A stretch of 64,000 bases of DNA from Aquimarina brevivitae (GTDB lineage Bacteria; Bacteroidota; Bacteroidia; Flavobacteriales; Flavobacteriaceae), in the NCBI RefSeq assembly GCF_004216895.1, contig NZ_SGXE01000006.1, forward strand, positions 70,894-134,893. Reading direction: 5' to 3'. The notes beneath the pieces were generated by a model. It made no database searches. It was not told where the DNA came from and saw nothing but the letters and a program-made list of their open reading frames with translations. Position 1 is the stretch's first letter; each line of letters starts with the position of its first letter. Below, piece by piece: positions 8,260 to 15,859 of the stretch. Made by a program: the position numbers and the translations under genes.

Positions 8260-10167
8260 ATGAACAATCTTGCTGCAAAAATATTAGAGCAATATTGGGG
8301 CTATCAAAGTTTTAGACCCTTGCAGGAAGCTATTATTCAAAGTGTATTAAACAAAGAAGACACCTTTGCTTTATTACCTACAGGTGGTGGTAAGTCCATT
8401 TGTTATCAGGTACCTGCATTAATTAAAGAAGGGATCTGCATTGTCATATCACCACTCATAGCTTTGATGGAGGATCAGGTTACTAACCTTAAAAGTAAAG
8501 GAATTAAAGCTATTGCATTAACCAGTGGGATTAGTTTTTCTGAGTTAGACCAGCAATTGGATAATTGCATTCACGGGGGATATAAATTTTTGTACCTATC
8601 GCCAGAGCGATTACAGCAAGACATTGTGCAGGAGCGATTAAAGCAAATGAACATCAGTTTTATTGCAGTAGACGAAGCACATTGCATTTCGCAATGGGGT
8701 AATGATTTTAGGCCTTCCTATAAAAAAATTACCATACTAAGAGAAATCAATCCAACGCTACCGATGATTGCGTTAACTGCTTCTGCTACCAAAGAAGTGG
8801 TGAGTGATATTATTACTGAGCTTGACTTATTCGACCCAAAGCTATTCAAAAGCTCATTTTATAGGCCCAACCTTAGTTATAACGCCATAAAAGTGAGTGA
8901 TAAAAATTATGCCTTGCTTCAAGTATTACAAAAACATCAGGGTAGTGCCATCATATATGTACGCAATAGAAAATCGTCTGTTGCTCTTGCTGAGCATTTA
9001 AAAGATCACGGTATTTCTGCTCAATTTTATCATGGAGGGGTTGACAACAAAGAAAAAACAAAACGATTTAAAGCCTGGTTACATAATTCAACTAGAGTCA
9101 TGGTGGCTACCACTGCATTTGGTATGGGTATTGACAAACCCGATGTACGAGTAGTAATACATTATGATATCCCAGAAAGTATTGAGAGTTATTTTCAAGA
9201 AGCAGGTAGATCCGGACGTGATGGAGAAAGTGCTACCAATGTACTATTATACCAGGATAAAGATATAGCTCGGGTAAAAAATCAATTTATAAAGGTATTA
9301 CCCGATACGGATTATGTAAAAATGGTGTACCGCAAGTTGACCAGCTATTTTCAGATTTCCTATGGCGAAGGTGAGCAAACACTACACAACTTTAACTTTA
9401 TTAAATTTTGCGGTACCTATTCGCTAAATACTTTAATAACCTATAATGCATTGCAGTTTTTGGACCGATGTGGGGTCATCCGCTTTACACAGAAGTATCA
9501 AAAAAAGACCAATCTTCAATTTATCGTTTCAAGTAAAGAAATTCTGGATTTCGTAGAAACCAATCAAAAAATTGAATATATTACTAAAGGTATTTTAAGA
9601 ACCTATGGTGGCATATTCGATGACAGTTTAACCATTGATCTATCATTAATTGCTAAAAAAACTAAATTTTCCGAAAAGGACATTGTAGAAGTTCTTGAGC
9701 AGTTACAAAAAAAAGAACTGGTGGTTTTTGACTATACAATATCAGATGCTGAAATACTTTTTTTACAACCAAGAGAGGATGATCGAACTATTAATAGGGT
9801 TAAACATTTTTTAAAAGCACAAAACGCATCCAAAATTAACAAGGTACATAGTATACTTGAGTTTATTGAAGATCAAGATACCTGTAAAAGTCAATTATTA
9901 TTGCAGTACTTTGGAGAAAGCACTTCTGAACCCTGTGGGATTTGCAATGTTTGTAAAAAGAAAAACGCACAGCAAGTCAGTGATAAGGATGTTCAAAAAG
10001 AAATTCTCTCCTTATTAAAATTAGAACGCATAACATCCAGGCAATTGGTTGAAACTTTACCTTTTGACGAATCAGTATTACTCAATGAAATTCAAAAGCT
10101 CATACAGCAAAATAAAGTAAAGATAAACTACGACAACACATACGAAATTATAGGGCATGACAGATAA
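8260..10167 (+). CDS. recQ: ATP-dependent DNA helicase RecQ
   Basis: A 635-residue superfamily 2 3'-5' DNA helicase for recombination and repair of stalled forks. Order: motif 0 (FRPLQEAII), Walker A (LLPTGGGKSICYQVPA), DEAH box (AVDEAHCISQWGNDFRPSY), helicase C domain (VATTAFGMGIDKPDVR, QEAGRSGRDG), then a zinc-binding RQC region (EPCGICNVCKKKN). The tail after the zinc site is short and I see no HRDC domain; it ends in a small winged-helix-like segment. It overlaps fmt by 11 bp, implying translational coupling. Confidence 0.96.
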   Translation: MNNLAAKILEQYWGYQSFRPLQEAIIQSVLNKEDTFALLPTGGGKSICYQVPALIKEGICIVISPLIALMEDQVTNLKSKGIKAIALTSGISFSELDQQLDNCIHGGYKFLYLSPERLQQDIVQERLKQMNISFIAVDEAHCISQWGNDFRPSYKKITILREINPTLPMIALTASATKEVVSDIITELDLFDPKLFKSSFYRPNLSYNAIKVSDKNYALLQVLQKHQGSAIIYVRNRKSSVALAEHLKDHGISAQFYHGGVDNKEKTKRFKAWLHNSTRVMVATTAFGMGIDKPDVRVVIHYDIPESIESYFQEAGRSGRDGESATNVLLYQDKDIARVKNQFIKVLPDTDYVKMVYRKLTSYFQISYGEGEQTLHNFNFIKFCGTYSLNTLITYNALQFLDRCGVIRFTQKYQKKTNLQFIVSSKEILDFVETNQKIEYITKGILRTYGGIFDDSLTIDLSLIAKKTKFSEKDIVEVLEQLQKKELVVFDYTISDAEILFLQPREDDRTINRVKHFLKAQNASKINKVHSILEFIEDQDTCKSQLLLQYFGESTSEPCGICNVCKKKNAQQVSDKDVQKEILSLLKLERITSRQLVETLPFDESVLLNEIQKLIQQNKVKINYDNTYEIIGHDR

Positions 10168-11107
10168 ATTAAGAATCGTTTATATGGGTACGCCGGATTT
10201 TGCGGTAGCTACCCTTAAGGCAATATTAGAGCATAATTACACCGTTGTTGGGGTGATAACTGCTCCGGATAGACCTGCGGGTCGCGGTCGAAAGCTAAAG
10301 GCATCAGCTGTAAAAGAATTTGCTGTAGCTAAAGGCTTGAAAGTATTACAACCCACAAATCTGAAAAGTGAAGAATTTATTGAAGAATTACGTTCATTAA
10401 ACGCTAACCTTCAAGTAGTGGTTGCTTTTAGGATGTTACCAAAAGTAGTGTGGGATATGCCTAAGTATGGTACATTTAACCTGCATGCTTCATTACTACC
10501 TGAGTATAGGGGTGCAGCTCCAATTAACTGGGCAATTATTAACGGAGAACAAAAAACGGGAATCACTACTTTTTTTATTGATGACAAAATCGATACCGGA
10601 AAAATCATTGCTCAAGAAGAAGTTGCGATTACTGAAGAAGATACAGCAGGCACGCTGCACGATACTTTAATGAACAGGGGAGCGTCTTTGGTCATCCAAA
10701 CGCTTCAACAAATAGAATCAGAAACCGTATCCTTACAATCCCAACCGTTAGAGGAAAGCTTTAAAACCGCATACAAACTCAATAAGGATAATACTAAGAT
10801 TGACTGGACTAAAGATGCAAGGACCATACAAAATTTGATAAGAGGGCTTAGCCCATACCCCACCGCGTGGTCTTATTTACAAAACAATGGTGAAGAGTAT
10901 ACTTTTAAAATTTACAAATCTTCGTACACTGAGGAAACCCACTCTTATGAAATTGGAAAACTTAAAACAGAAGAAGGTAAAATAATAATTGCCATTGATG
11001 GTGGATTTATAAGCATAGAAGAGCTACAATTACCAGGTAAAAAAGCTCTAAAAGCTACAGACTTACTCAATGGCTACTCCTTTTATAAAGACGCGAAAGT
11101 CTATTAA
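10157..11107 (+). CDS. fmt: Methionyl-tRNA formyltransferase
   Basis: A 316-residue enzyme that formylates initiator Met-tRNA with 10-formyl-tetrahydrofolate. It shows the N-terminal formyltransferase signature (YMGTPDFAVATL), the folate-site loop (NLHASLLPEYRGAAPINWAI near residue 110, with the conserved Asn, His and SLLPxYRG), and a C-terminal OB-fold domain (from about 205, GLSPYPTAWSYL). The length is normal. Its ATG lies inside the recQ 3' end. Confidence 0.97.
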   Translation: MTDKLRIVYMGTPDFAVATLKAILEHNYTVVGVITAPDRPAGRGRKLKASAVKEFAVAKGLKVLQPTNLKSEEFIEELRSLNANLQVVVAFRMLPKVVWDMPKYGTFNLHASLLPEYRGAAPINWAIINGEQKTGITTFFIDDKIDTGKIIAQEEVAITEEDTAGTLHDTLMNRGASLVIQTLQQIESETVSLQSQPLEESFKTAYKLNKDNTKIDWTKDARTIQNLIRGLSPYPTAWSYLQNNGEEYTFKIYKSSYTEETHSYEIGKLKTEEGKIIIAIDGGFISIEELQLPGKKALKATDLLNGYSFYKDAKVY

Positions 11108-11193
11108 TAGTGACTTCATACTTAAAAAAGACCACAAGTAAAGCCGTATGTTTTCAACCAATTCTATTAGGATTAAGTAGATTTGTCCAAAAA

Positions 11194-11244
11194 ATTAACA
11201 AAATTCACGGTTGTTTATTAACAATCCAGCATAGTTATTAACAA
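11194..11244. promoter_or_regulatory. Three ATTAACAA boxes upstream of the HU promoter
   Basis: The octamer ATTAACAA occurs at 11194-11201, 11217-11224 and 11237-11244. The last two are part of an exact 10-bp direct repeat (TTATTAACAA at 11215 and 11235) spaced 20 bp apart, about two helical turns. They lie 26 to 76 bp upstream of the -33 box of the HU promoter, a suitable place for an activator or for HU autoregulation. The region is AT-rich, so chance is possible. Confidence 0.4.
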
Positions 11245-11269
11245 AACCTCCCATTTGCTGCATTATAGC

Positions 11270-11299
11270 TTGCATGAATCATAAATCCGTATAAATTTG
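11270..11299 (+). promoter_or_regulatory. Bacteroidota-type promoter of the HU gene
   Basis: TTG at 11270-11272 and TAAATTTG at 11292-11299 are separated by exactly 19 bp, an exact fit to TTG-N19-TAnnTTTG. The expected start point near 11305 leaves a ~50-nt leader. That leader contains a small inverted repeat (TTGGTT/AACCAA, 11320-11332). Confidence 0.8.
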
Positions 11300-11354
11300 T
11301 AGAGCGTTTAACAAATGATTGGTTTAACCAACAATTAATTTTAAAAACATAATT

Positions 11355-11627
11355 ATGAACAAAACAGAATTAATCGATGCAATGGCAGCTGACGCTGGAA
11401 TCACTAAAGCAGCAGCTAAAAAAGCCTTAGAATCTTTCTTAGGAAATGTAGAAGGTACTCTTAAAAAAGGAGACCGTGTTTCTTTAGTAGGTTTCGGTTC
11501 TTGGTCAGTTTCTAAAAGAGCTGCTAGAGAAGGTAGAAATCCACAAACAGGAAAAACTATCCAAATCGCAGCTAAGAACGTTGTGAAGTTTAAGGCTGGT
11601 GCGGATTTACAAGATGCAGTTAACTAA
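11355..11627 (+). CDS. HU family DNA-binding protein
   Basis: A 90-residue histone-like protein that bends and compacts DNA as a dimer. The N-terminal helices begin MNKTELIDAMAADAGITKAA; the beta-arm region holds the HU signature (VGFGSWSVSKRAAREGRNPQTGK, here given in part) with the basic and Pro residues that intercalate in the minor groove. The length is canonical. It is a single-gene unit with its own exact-consensus promoter and a strong terminator, as expected for an abundant protein. Confidence 0.97.
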   Translation: MNKTELIDAMAADAGITKAAAKKALESFLGNVEGTLKKGDRVSLVGFGSWSVSKRAAREGRNPQTGKTIQIAAKNVVKFKAGADLQDAVN

Positions 11628-11646
11628 TCACTTAGTTTACAATATT

Positions 11647-11679
11647 AAAAAAGCTCTCATTTTTTGAGAGCTTTTTTTT
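11647..11679 (+). terminator. Intrinsic terminator after HU
   Basis: AAGCTCTCA (11651-11659) pairs with TGAGAGCTT (11665-11673) around a TTTTT loop, extended by flanking A and T runs and followed by a long T tract. Confidence 0.9.
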
Positions 11680-11761
11680 GTTTATTAAATGCTAAAAAGC
11701 CCAGCAGTGCTTTGATAATTAGAAATAAATAACTAGATTTAGTTATCTAAATGTTATCTTT

Positions 11762-12322
11762 ATGATATCACTTCAACCCTCCAAAGGACATTTATTGATA
11801 GCAGAACCATCTATAATAGGAGATATTTCTTTTAATAGGTCGGTTGTTCTTTTGGCGGACCATAGTGAACAAGGCTCTATCGGTTTTATTCTAAACAAAC
11901 CATTGGATTATTATTTATCCGATCTTATTCCTGAAATTGAGACTGATTTTGAGATTTACAATGGAGGGCCTGTAGAACAGGATAATCTTTATTTTATTCA
12001 TAAAGTACCGGAGCTAGTTCCCGATAGCGTTGAAATATCTGAAGGTATTTATTGGGGTGGTGATTTTGCGGTGGTTTCTGAATTGATAAAAAAAGGATTA
12101 ATTACACCCTCCGAAATTCGTTTCTTTCTGGGGTACTCGGGTTGGGATGCCGAACAGCTAGAGCAGGAATTACAAGCTAATTCTTGGGTAATTGTGGAGA
12201 ATAGTTACAAGAAAAACATTTTTGTAAAATCCTATAATACCTTTTGGAAGGAAAAAATGCTAGAGCTGGGTGGAGAATATATGCTTTGGTCCAACGCTCC
12301 TGAAAATCCCAGTTACAATTAA
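11762..12322 (+). CDS. YqgE/AlgH family protein
   Basis: A 186-residue cytoplasmic protein of the UPF0301 (YqgE/AlgH) family. Hallmarks are the N-terminal KGHLLIAEPSIIGDISFNRSVVLL, GSIGFILNKPL near residue 40, YNGGPVEQDNLYFIH near 68 and FLGYSGWDAEQLEQEL near 122. AlgH was named as a putative alginate regulator in Pseudomonas, but the biochemical function is unresolved. Its stop overlaps the stop of the convergent aminotransferase gene by 4 bp. Confidence 0.93.
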   Translation: MISLQPSKGHLLIAEPSIIGDISFNRSVVLLADHSEQGSIGFILNKPLDYYLSDLIPEIETDFEIYNGGPVEQDNLYFIHKVPELVPDSVEISEGIYWGGDFAVVSELIKKGLITPSEIRFFLGYSGWDAEQLEQELQANSWVIVENSYKKNIFVKSYNTFWKEKMLELGGEYMLWSNAPENPSYN

Positions 12323-13164
12323 GTTAGTCTTACCCTAGCGTTTAATGTACCCAGTAGACGCTTAGCTACGATCGTTCTGTACGCTTTCTTTTTATATTTT
12401 GATATCGGTTGTATACCAGTAATTACATTCGTAATAAACAACTCATCTGCCTTCTGTAATTCAAATGGACTGATGGATTCTTCTTTTACCTCGTAATCGT
12501 CTAGTTTTTCTAAAATTCTCAATAATTGAGTTCGCAGTATGCCTCTAAGACAGCCATCAGCTAATGGAGGTGTTTTAATCACATTATCTTTTACCAAAAA
12601 TAAATTTCCATTAATCGCCTCAATCACCATTTTATTAGAGTTGAGCAACAACGCATTCTGGAACCCATTCTCTTTTGCAAAAATACCAGCCAGGACATTC
12701 ACTGCTTTGTTATTGCTCTTTACTGTTGACAATAAGTCTGCCATAACGTAATGATCCTTAAACAAAGTGACCTCGTAATCGCTCTCCTCTATGGTATAAA
12801 ATCCATTAGTGATTTCACTAGCTTGAATGGTATACACTACCTCATTGGATAAAGGAGTGTAAAAACCTTCAGCGTGTCTACTTACGGTAATTTTTATTCG
12901 CGCTGCCTTATCCTGTAGTTGGTTTTTATCAACTAGTGTACATATTTCCTCTTCTAAAAACTCTGGCGTAAATTCCATCGGGATTTGCATTCTTAAAATA
13001 CGCATGGAGGCCATAAGTCTAAAGTAATGATCTTCCCAAAACAATATTTTGCCTTGATTTACTCTTATGGTTTCAAAAACAGCATCTCCATATGCATACC
13101 CCCGATTAGATAAATGAATTAAAGCCTGTTCATCCTTACACAATTCTCCATTAAGATTAATCAT
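12319..13164 (-). CDS. Class IV aminotransferase (aminodeoxychorismate lyase-like)
   Basis: A PLP enzyme of fold type IV, the family of 4-amino-4-deoxychorismate lyase (PabC), branched-chain aminotransferase and D-amino acid aminotransferase. Visible are the early RGYAYGDAVFETIRV, the probable PLP lysine in TVKSNNKAVNVLAG and the phosphate-binding end LFITNVITGIQPI. I choose the ATG at 13164 (MINLNGELCK) because family members start there; the frame stays open to 13203 but the extra 13 residues are unlike the family. Size and sequence favour PabC-like lyase in p-aminobenzoate and folate synthesis, not proven. Confidence 0.85.
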   Translation of the reverse strand: MINLNGELCKDEQALIHLSNRGYAYGDAVFETIRVNQGKILFWEDHYFRLMASMRILRMQIPMEFTPEFLEEEICTLVDKNQLQDKAARIKITVSRHAEGFYTPLSNEVVYTIQASEITNGFYTIEESDYEVTLFKDHYVMADLLSTVKSNNKAVNVLAGIFAKENGFQNALLLNSNKMVIEAINGNLFLVKDNVIKTPPLADGCLRGILRTQLLRILEKLDDYEVKEESISPFELQKADELFITNVITGIQPISKYKKKAYRTIVAKRLLGTLNARVRLT

Positions 13165-13223
13165 AAAAAAACCCTTGAAATTACATGAATTAGAAGGGTG
13201 CAAATATACTATTAAATTATGTT

Positions 13224-13616
13224 TTAGGTAGAACCAAGCACGTGTTTTAGGTTACTTATTAAATTTTCCCATAACATTTTATTTTCATCTAATTCGTCCT
13301 CTTCAGAAAAATCCGAAATCATTAAAGAAACGTCTTTGGTGATTTCATCCACCTGAATACGGATCTCAAAGAAGTAATCATTACCTTCTTCTTCATCCTC
13401 AACCCATCTAAATTTGATCCGCTCTCCACTTTTTTTACTTAGTAATTTAGCTTCCTCCTCAGAGTCATCCCAAATAAAAGTAAACAACTCCCCTCGAGAA
13501 TTTACATTATCTGCAAACCACTCTGAAAGTCCTGAAGGTGTTGAAATATATTGATAAAGCAACTGAGGTGATGATTGAATCACAAACTCCAGTTCAAATT
13601 TAATTTTGTCTGACAT
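13224..13616 (-). CDS. START-like (SRPBCC superfamily) protein
   Basis: A 130-residue protein with an AHSA1/SRPBCC-like layout: FELEFVIQSSPQLLYQYIS at the start, SGLSEWFADNV near residue 30, and a long acidic C-terminal helix (FSEEDELDENKMLWENLIS). Such folds make a hydrophobic ligand-binding groove, but the ligand is unknown. It is very acidic and lacks a signal peptide. It is 59 bp upstream of the aminotransferase gene and probably shares its transcript, a linkage I recall from flavobacterial genomes. Confidence 0.8.
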   Translation of the reverse strand: MSDKIKFELEFVIQSSPQLLYQYISTPSGLSEWFADNVNSRGELFTFIWDDSEEEAKLLSKKSGERIKFRWVEDEEEGNDYFFEIRIQVDEITKDVSLMISDFSEEDELDENKMLWENLISNLKHVLGST

Positions 13617-13701
13617 ATTGTTATTGTTAATAAGCCAATATATAGATTAATTACATACTTTAAAAGGCGAATGAAAAAAAAATTAATTCTTTACTTTTTG
13701 T

Positions 13702-13731
13702 TTGCGTCAATATATTTTGTTTTTATATTTG
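13702..13731 (+). promoter_or_regulatory. Promoter of tRNA-Met
   Basis: TTG at 13702-13704 and TATATTTG at 13724-13731 are 19 bp apart, an exact fit to the Bacteroidota consensus. The expected start is near 13738, about 38 nt upstream of the mature tRNA. Confidence 0.82.
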
Positions 13732-13775
13732 CACCCGCTAAAGGAAATCAAGAACCCTTAGTAAATATCAAAAAC

Positions 13776-13849
13776 GGCGAGGTAGCTCAGTTGGTTAGAG
13801 CGTCGGATTCATAACCCGGAGGTCACGAGTTCAAATCTCGTTCTCGCTA
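13776..13849 (+). tRNA. tRNA-Met (anticodon CAT)
   Basis: A 74-nt cloverleaf. The acceptor stem GGCGAGG pairs with TCTCGCT (two G-U pairs, including 1-72), the D stem is GCTC/GAGC, the anticodon loop is TTCATAA, the variable loop is AGGTC, and the T arm is ACGAG-TTCAAAT-CTCGT with discriminator A. CCA is not encoded. The D stem has C11-G24, and there is no C1xA72 mismatch, so it is not a standard initiator. The A31-C39 pair at the top of the anticodon stem is a mismatch. The CAT anticodon also fits tRNA-Ile2 with lysidine, which I cannot fully exclude. Confidence 0.93.
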
Positions 13850-13856
13850 CAACATA

Positions 13857-13886
13857 AGTCCAGCAGTATTCTGTTGGACTTTTTTT
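13857..13886 (+). terminator. Intrinsic terminator after tRNA-Met
   Basis: AGTCCAGCAG (13857-13866) pairs with CTGTTGGACT (13871-13880) with one G-U pair around a TATT loop, followed by a T7 tract. Confidence 0.9.
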
Positions 13887-13918
13887 ATTCGCTTTTCTGG
13901 AGTACATAAATATCCATG

Positions 13919-13949
13919 AAAAAAGCTTATCTATACTAAGACAAGCTTT
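13919..13949 (-). terminator. Intrinsic terminator of the lipoprotein gene
   Basis: Read on the minus strand, AAAGCTTGTCT (13949-13939) pairs with AGATAAGCTTT (13932-13922), with one G-U pair, and is followed by T6. It lies 53 bp past the stop of the minus-strand lipoprotein gene. Confidence 0.8.
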
Positions 13950-14002
13950 ACTTCGCATTACGGTTTCACCGAGACTAAATCGTTATTTCGTATTTTATCA
14001 AA

Positions 14003-14545
14003 TTAGTAATCAAAATCCTCTAAACCTCCATCTAACCCATAGGTAAAATCAAATGAAGTACCACCGGTTTGGGGCTTCAAGGTAATTTGATACTTTAGTT
14101 CCTTGTTATTACCATTTTCTGGATTAAAAATACTTGCCATGTGGAGTACCCCATCAATATTCTTTTCGTCTTTTAACTTTTTTACAGAGGCTGCAATCAA
14201 TTCTTCTAGTTTAGGTAGACTTATATCCTTATCCAATCTAAAAAGAAAATCCTCTGCTTTGCCTCCACTTATCTCTAAGGTAATCTCTGAAGTTTGTTTC
14301 CAATTTCCTTGCATCCAGTTCCATTCTTCTAAGGTAAGAGAAGATGGTTTATCCGTACCAGAAGCATTAAAATAAGTCCCCATATTAGGATCATGAAATA
14401 TAACTAACTGAGAGTAATAGGCATTTTCTCCAAATTGATCTTTGAGCTCTTCTTGTATTTCTGTAAAATCTTTTACATCTCCTGATGAATTGAAACCGCA
14501 GGACGCTGATAAGATTACAATTAACATTAAAATCAAATTTTTCAT
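14003..14545 (-). CDS. Putative lipoprotein, unknown function
   Basis: A 180-residue protein with a short hydrophobic signal and a lipobox (ILSASCGFNSS, Cys at residue 16), so it is probably lipid-anchored. After cleavage the protein is acidic, with a predicted helix (TEIQEELKDQFG), then beta-rich segments such as QTSEITLEISGG and KYQITLKPQTGGTSFDFTYG. It ends with an acidic/aromatic tail (GLEDFDY). I do not recognise the family. It is a single-gene unit with its own terminator. Confidence 0.75.
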   Translation of the reverse strand: MKNLILMLIVILSASCGFNSSGDVKDFTEIQEELKDQFGENAYYSQLVIFHDPNMGTYFNASGTDKPSSLTLEEWNWMQGNWKQTSEITLEISGGKAEDFLFRLDKDISLPKLEELIAASVKKLKDEKNIDGVLHMASIFNPENGNNKELKYQITLKPQTGGTSFDFTYGLDGGLEDFDY

Positions 14546-14591
14546 AGTAAATTAGTGTTTAGTTGTCATTATTATTTTTTTGGATTGTTTC

Positions 14592-14717
14592 ACTGGAAAA
14601 TTATTTTTTTTCCAGTCTTCCTGGAAAGCATAATATTTTAGCAGCACAACCGGTGTAAAAGTAGCCGAAATGACAACTCTTCAACACTGTGCATACATAT
14701 TCGTTAGCTACGAATAT
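14592..14717. repeat. Two inverted repeats between the lipoprotein and LytTR genes
   Basis: ACTGGAAAA (14592-14600) is matched by TTTTCCAGT (14608-14616), 9 bp perfect. ATATTCGT (14697-14704) is matched by ACGAATAT (14710-14717), 8 bp perfect. Neither has a clear T run on the minus strand, so they could be protein-binding sites for the lipoprotein promoter or weak terminators for the LytTR gene. Nothing else is visible in this 207-bp gap. Confidence 0.4.
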
Positions 14718-14752
14718 ATTTTCGTTAAGAAATGAATATTATAATTTGAATT

Positions 14753-15484
14753 TTATTGACCGTTGGAGATCAATTTGGCTAAAAATTCTTCCTTCTTACG
14801 AACAGAAACAGGAATCTGGGCATTATTTTTTAAAATAACCACTCCACTTTTATCATATCGATCCACATAATCTAAATTTACCAAACAAGATTGATGTGTT
14901 CTGACAAATTTTGCTGCTGGCAACTTATCCAAAAAGAATTTTAACGGTTTAGACGCTAACACTTTGCGATTATCGGTTAGATAAAATGTAGTGTATCCTT
15001 TATCTGATTTACAATATTGTAGTTCATTAATATTAATCACTTTGTATTCATTCTGCAAACCGATCACCAGTCTTTCCTGATTAAAATGACTCTGAGTAAC
15101 CGCTATTTTTTGTTGCTGTAAGCCTACATCATCATTAGATATTTTATCAATGGCTGTCTCTAACTCTTCCACATCGACTGGTTTTAAAATATAATCTACA
15201 GCCCCTGCTTTTAAAGCTTTGAGCGCATAGTGATCATAGGCAGTAATGAAAATCACTTTAAAATTCAAATCGTTGGTCTGTGCTAAAAAGTCAAAAGCAT
15301 TGCCATCTGGTAAATGAATGTCCAAAAACACCAAATCGGGTTTACAAGCACTGACTACTGTAACCGCCTCTTGAACCGAACCACACTCCCCTATCACAGT
15401 TATTTCCTTATCAAGACTATCTATAAGGTTAATCAATCCTTTACGTATATACGATTCATCTTCAACAAGTATTGCTTTAATCAT
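14753..15484 (-). CDS. LytTR family response regulator
   Basis: A 243-residue two-domain regulator. The receiver domain (1-~120) has the acidic pocket (LVEDESY), the phosphoacceptor Asp in LVFLDIHLPDG near residue 56 and the Lys in YILKPVDVEE near 106. The C-terminal LytTR DNA-binding domain (~145-240) has KFVRTHQSCLVNLDYVDRYD. LytTR proteins bind paired direct repeats and control secretion, polysaccharide or biofilm genes. No LytS/YehU-type kinase gene is adjacent; hisS and a candidate sRNA lie upstream, so the partner kinase is unknown. Confidence 0.93.
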   Translation of the reverse strand: MIKAILVEDESYIRKGLINLIDSLDKEITVIGECGSVQEAVTVVSACKPDLVFLDIHLPDGNAFDFLAQTNDLNFKVIFITAYDHYALKALKAGAVDYILKPVDVEELETAIDKISNDDVGLQQQKIAVTQSHFNQERLVIGLQNEYKVININELQYCKSDKGYTTFYLTDNRKVLASKPLKFFLDKLPAAKFVRTHQSCLVNLDYVDRYDKSGVVILKNNAQIPVSVRKKEEFLAKLISNGQ

Positions 15485-15612
15485 TCTATTTCTTTTTATA
15501 GGGTAAGTTTAACCTGTCCAACGTACCCTTGCTTATCTGATTTTTTTTGATTTAAAAAAATAATTCCAAACCTAAACTAAAACTTCTAAATACCAAAGTT
15601 TTAAAAATATGG

Positions 15613-15647
15613 AATAAAAAAAGGATTGAAGCGAACTTCAATCCTTT
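15613..15647 (-). terminator. Perfect 12-bp intrinsic terminator of the candidate sRNA
   Basis: On the minus strand AAAGGATTGAAG (15647-15636) pairs exactly with CTTCAATCCTTT (15631-15620) around a TTCG tetraloop, followed by further T residues. UUCG is an exceptionally stable tetraloop. It lies 212 bp past the hisS stop, far for a hisS terminator, which supports a separate transcript. Confidence 0.92.
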
Positions 15648-15771
15648 CAGTGGAAAAATCAATAAATCGTTTGCTGGGAAATTTTGCGATATGCAATACT
15701 TGCAAACTTTATTACTTGTCGGGAACTAAAAGTTAATAACTCAACACTTTTGAAAAACAAGTAATTTATCG
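15613..15771 (-). ncRNA. Candidate small RNA between hisS and the LytTR gene
   Basis: A transcript of about 155-160 nt is predicted from an exact-consensus promoter (15777-15806) to a perfect intrinsic terminator. On the minus strand it would contain three helices: ATTACTTGT paired with ACAAGTAAT (9 bp, with an inner AAAAGT/ACTTTT), GTTTGC paired with GCAAAC and capped by an inner TTGC/GCAA hairpin, and the terminator stem. No open frame of useful length is seen. It does not look like SRP RNA, RNase P RNA or tmRNA; a 6S-like RNA cannot be excluded by eye. Confidence 0.6.
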
Positions 15772-15776
15772 AGTGA

Positions 15777-15806
15777 CAAATATAAGTTAGAATTATAATT
15801 CTACAA
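15777..15806 (-). promoter_or_regulatory. Exact-consensus promoter inside the hisS-LytTR gap
   Basis: On the minus strand TTG (15806-15804) is followed after 19 bp by TATATTTG (15784-15777). This matches the consensus and spacing of the HU, tRNA and rpsF promoters. It is 54 bp past hisS and 293 bp upstream of the LytTR start, with the strong terminator between, so it should drive a separate small RNA. Confidence 0.75.
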
Positions 15807-15859
15807 AATAAGTCAGCGCCTTTATAAGTCTATTTTACAAAATCACAAAGAATTAGCCG

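Noticed and set aside
13857..13949. Two adjacent hairpins as a riboswitch or mobile element
   Set aside because: They are ordinary terminators for the tRNA (plus) and the lipoprotein gene (minus).
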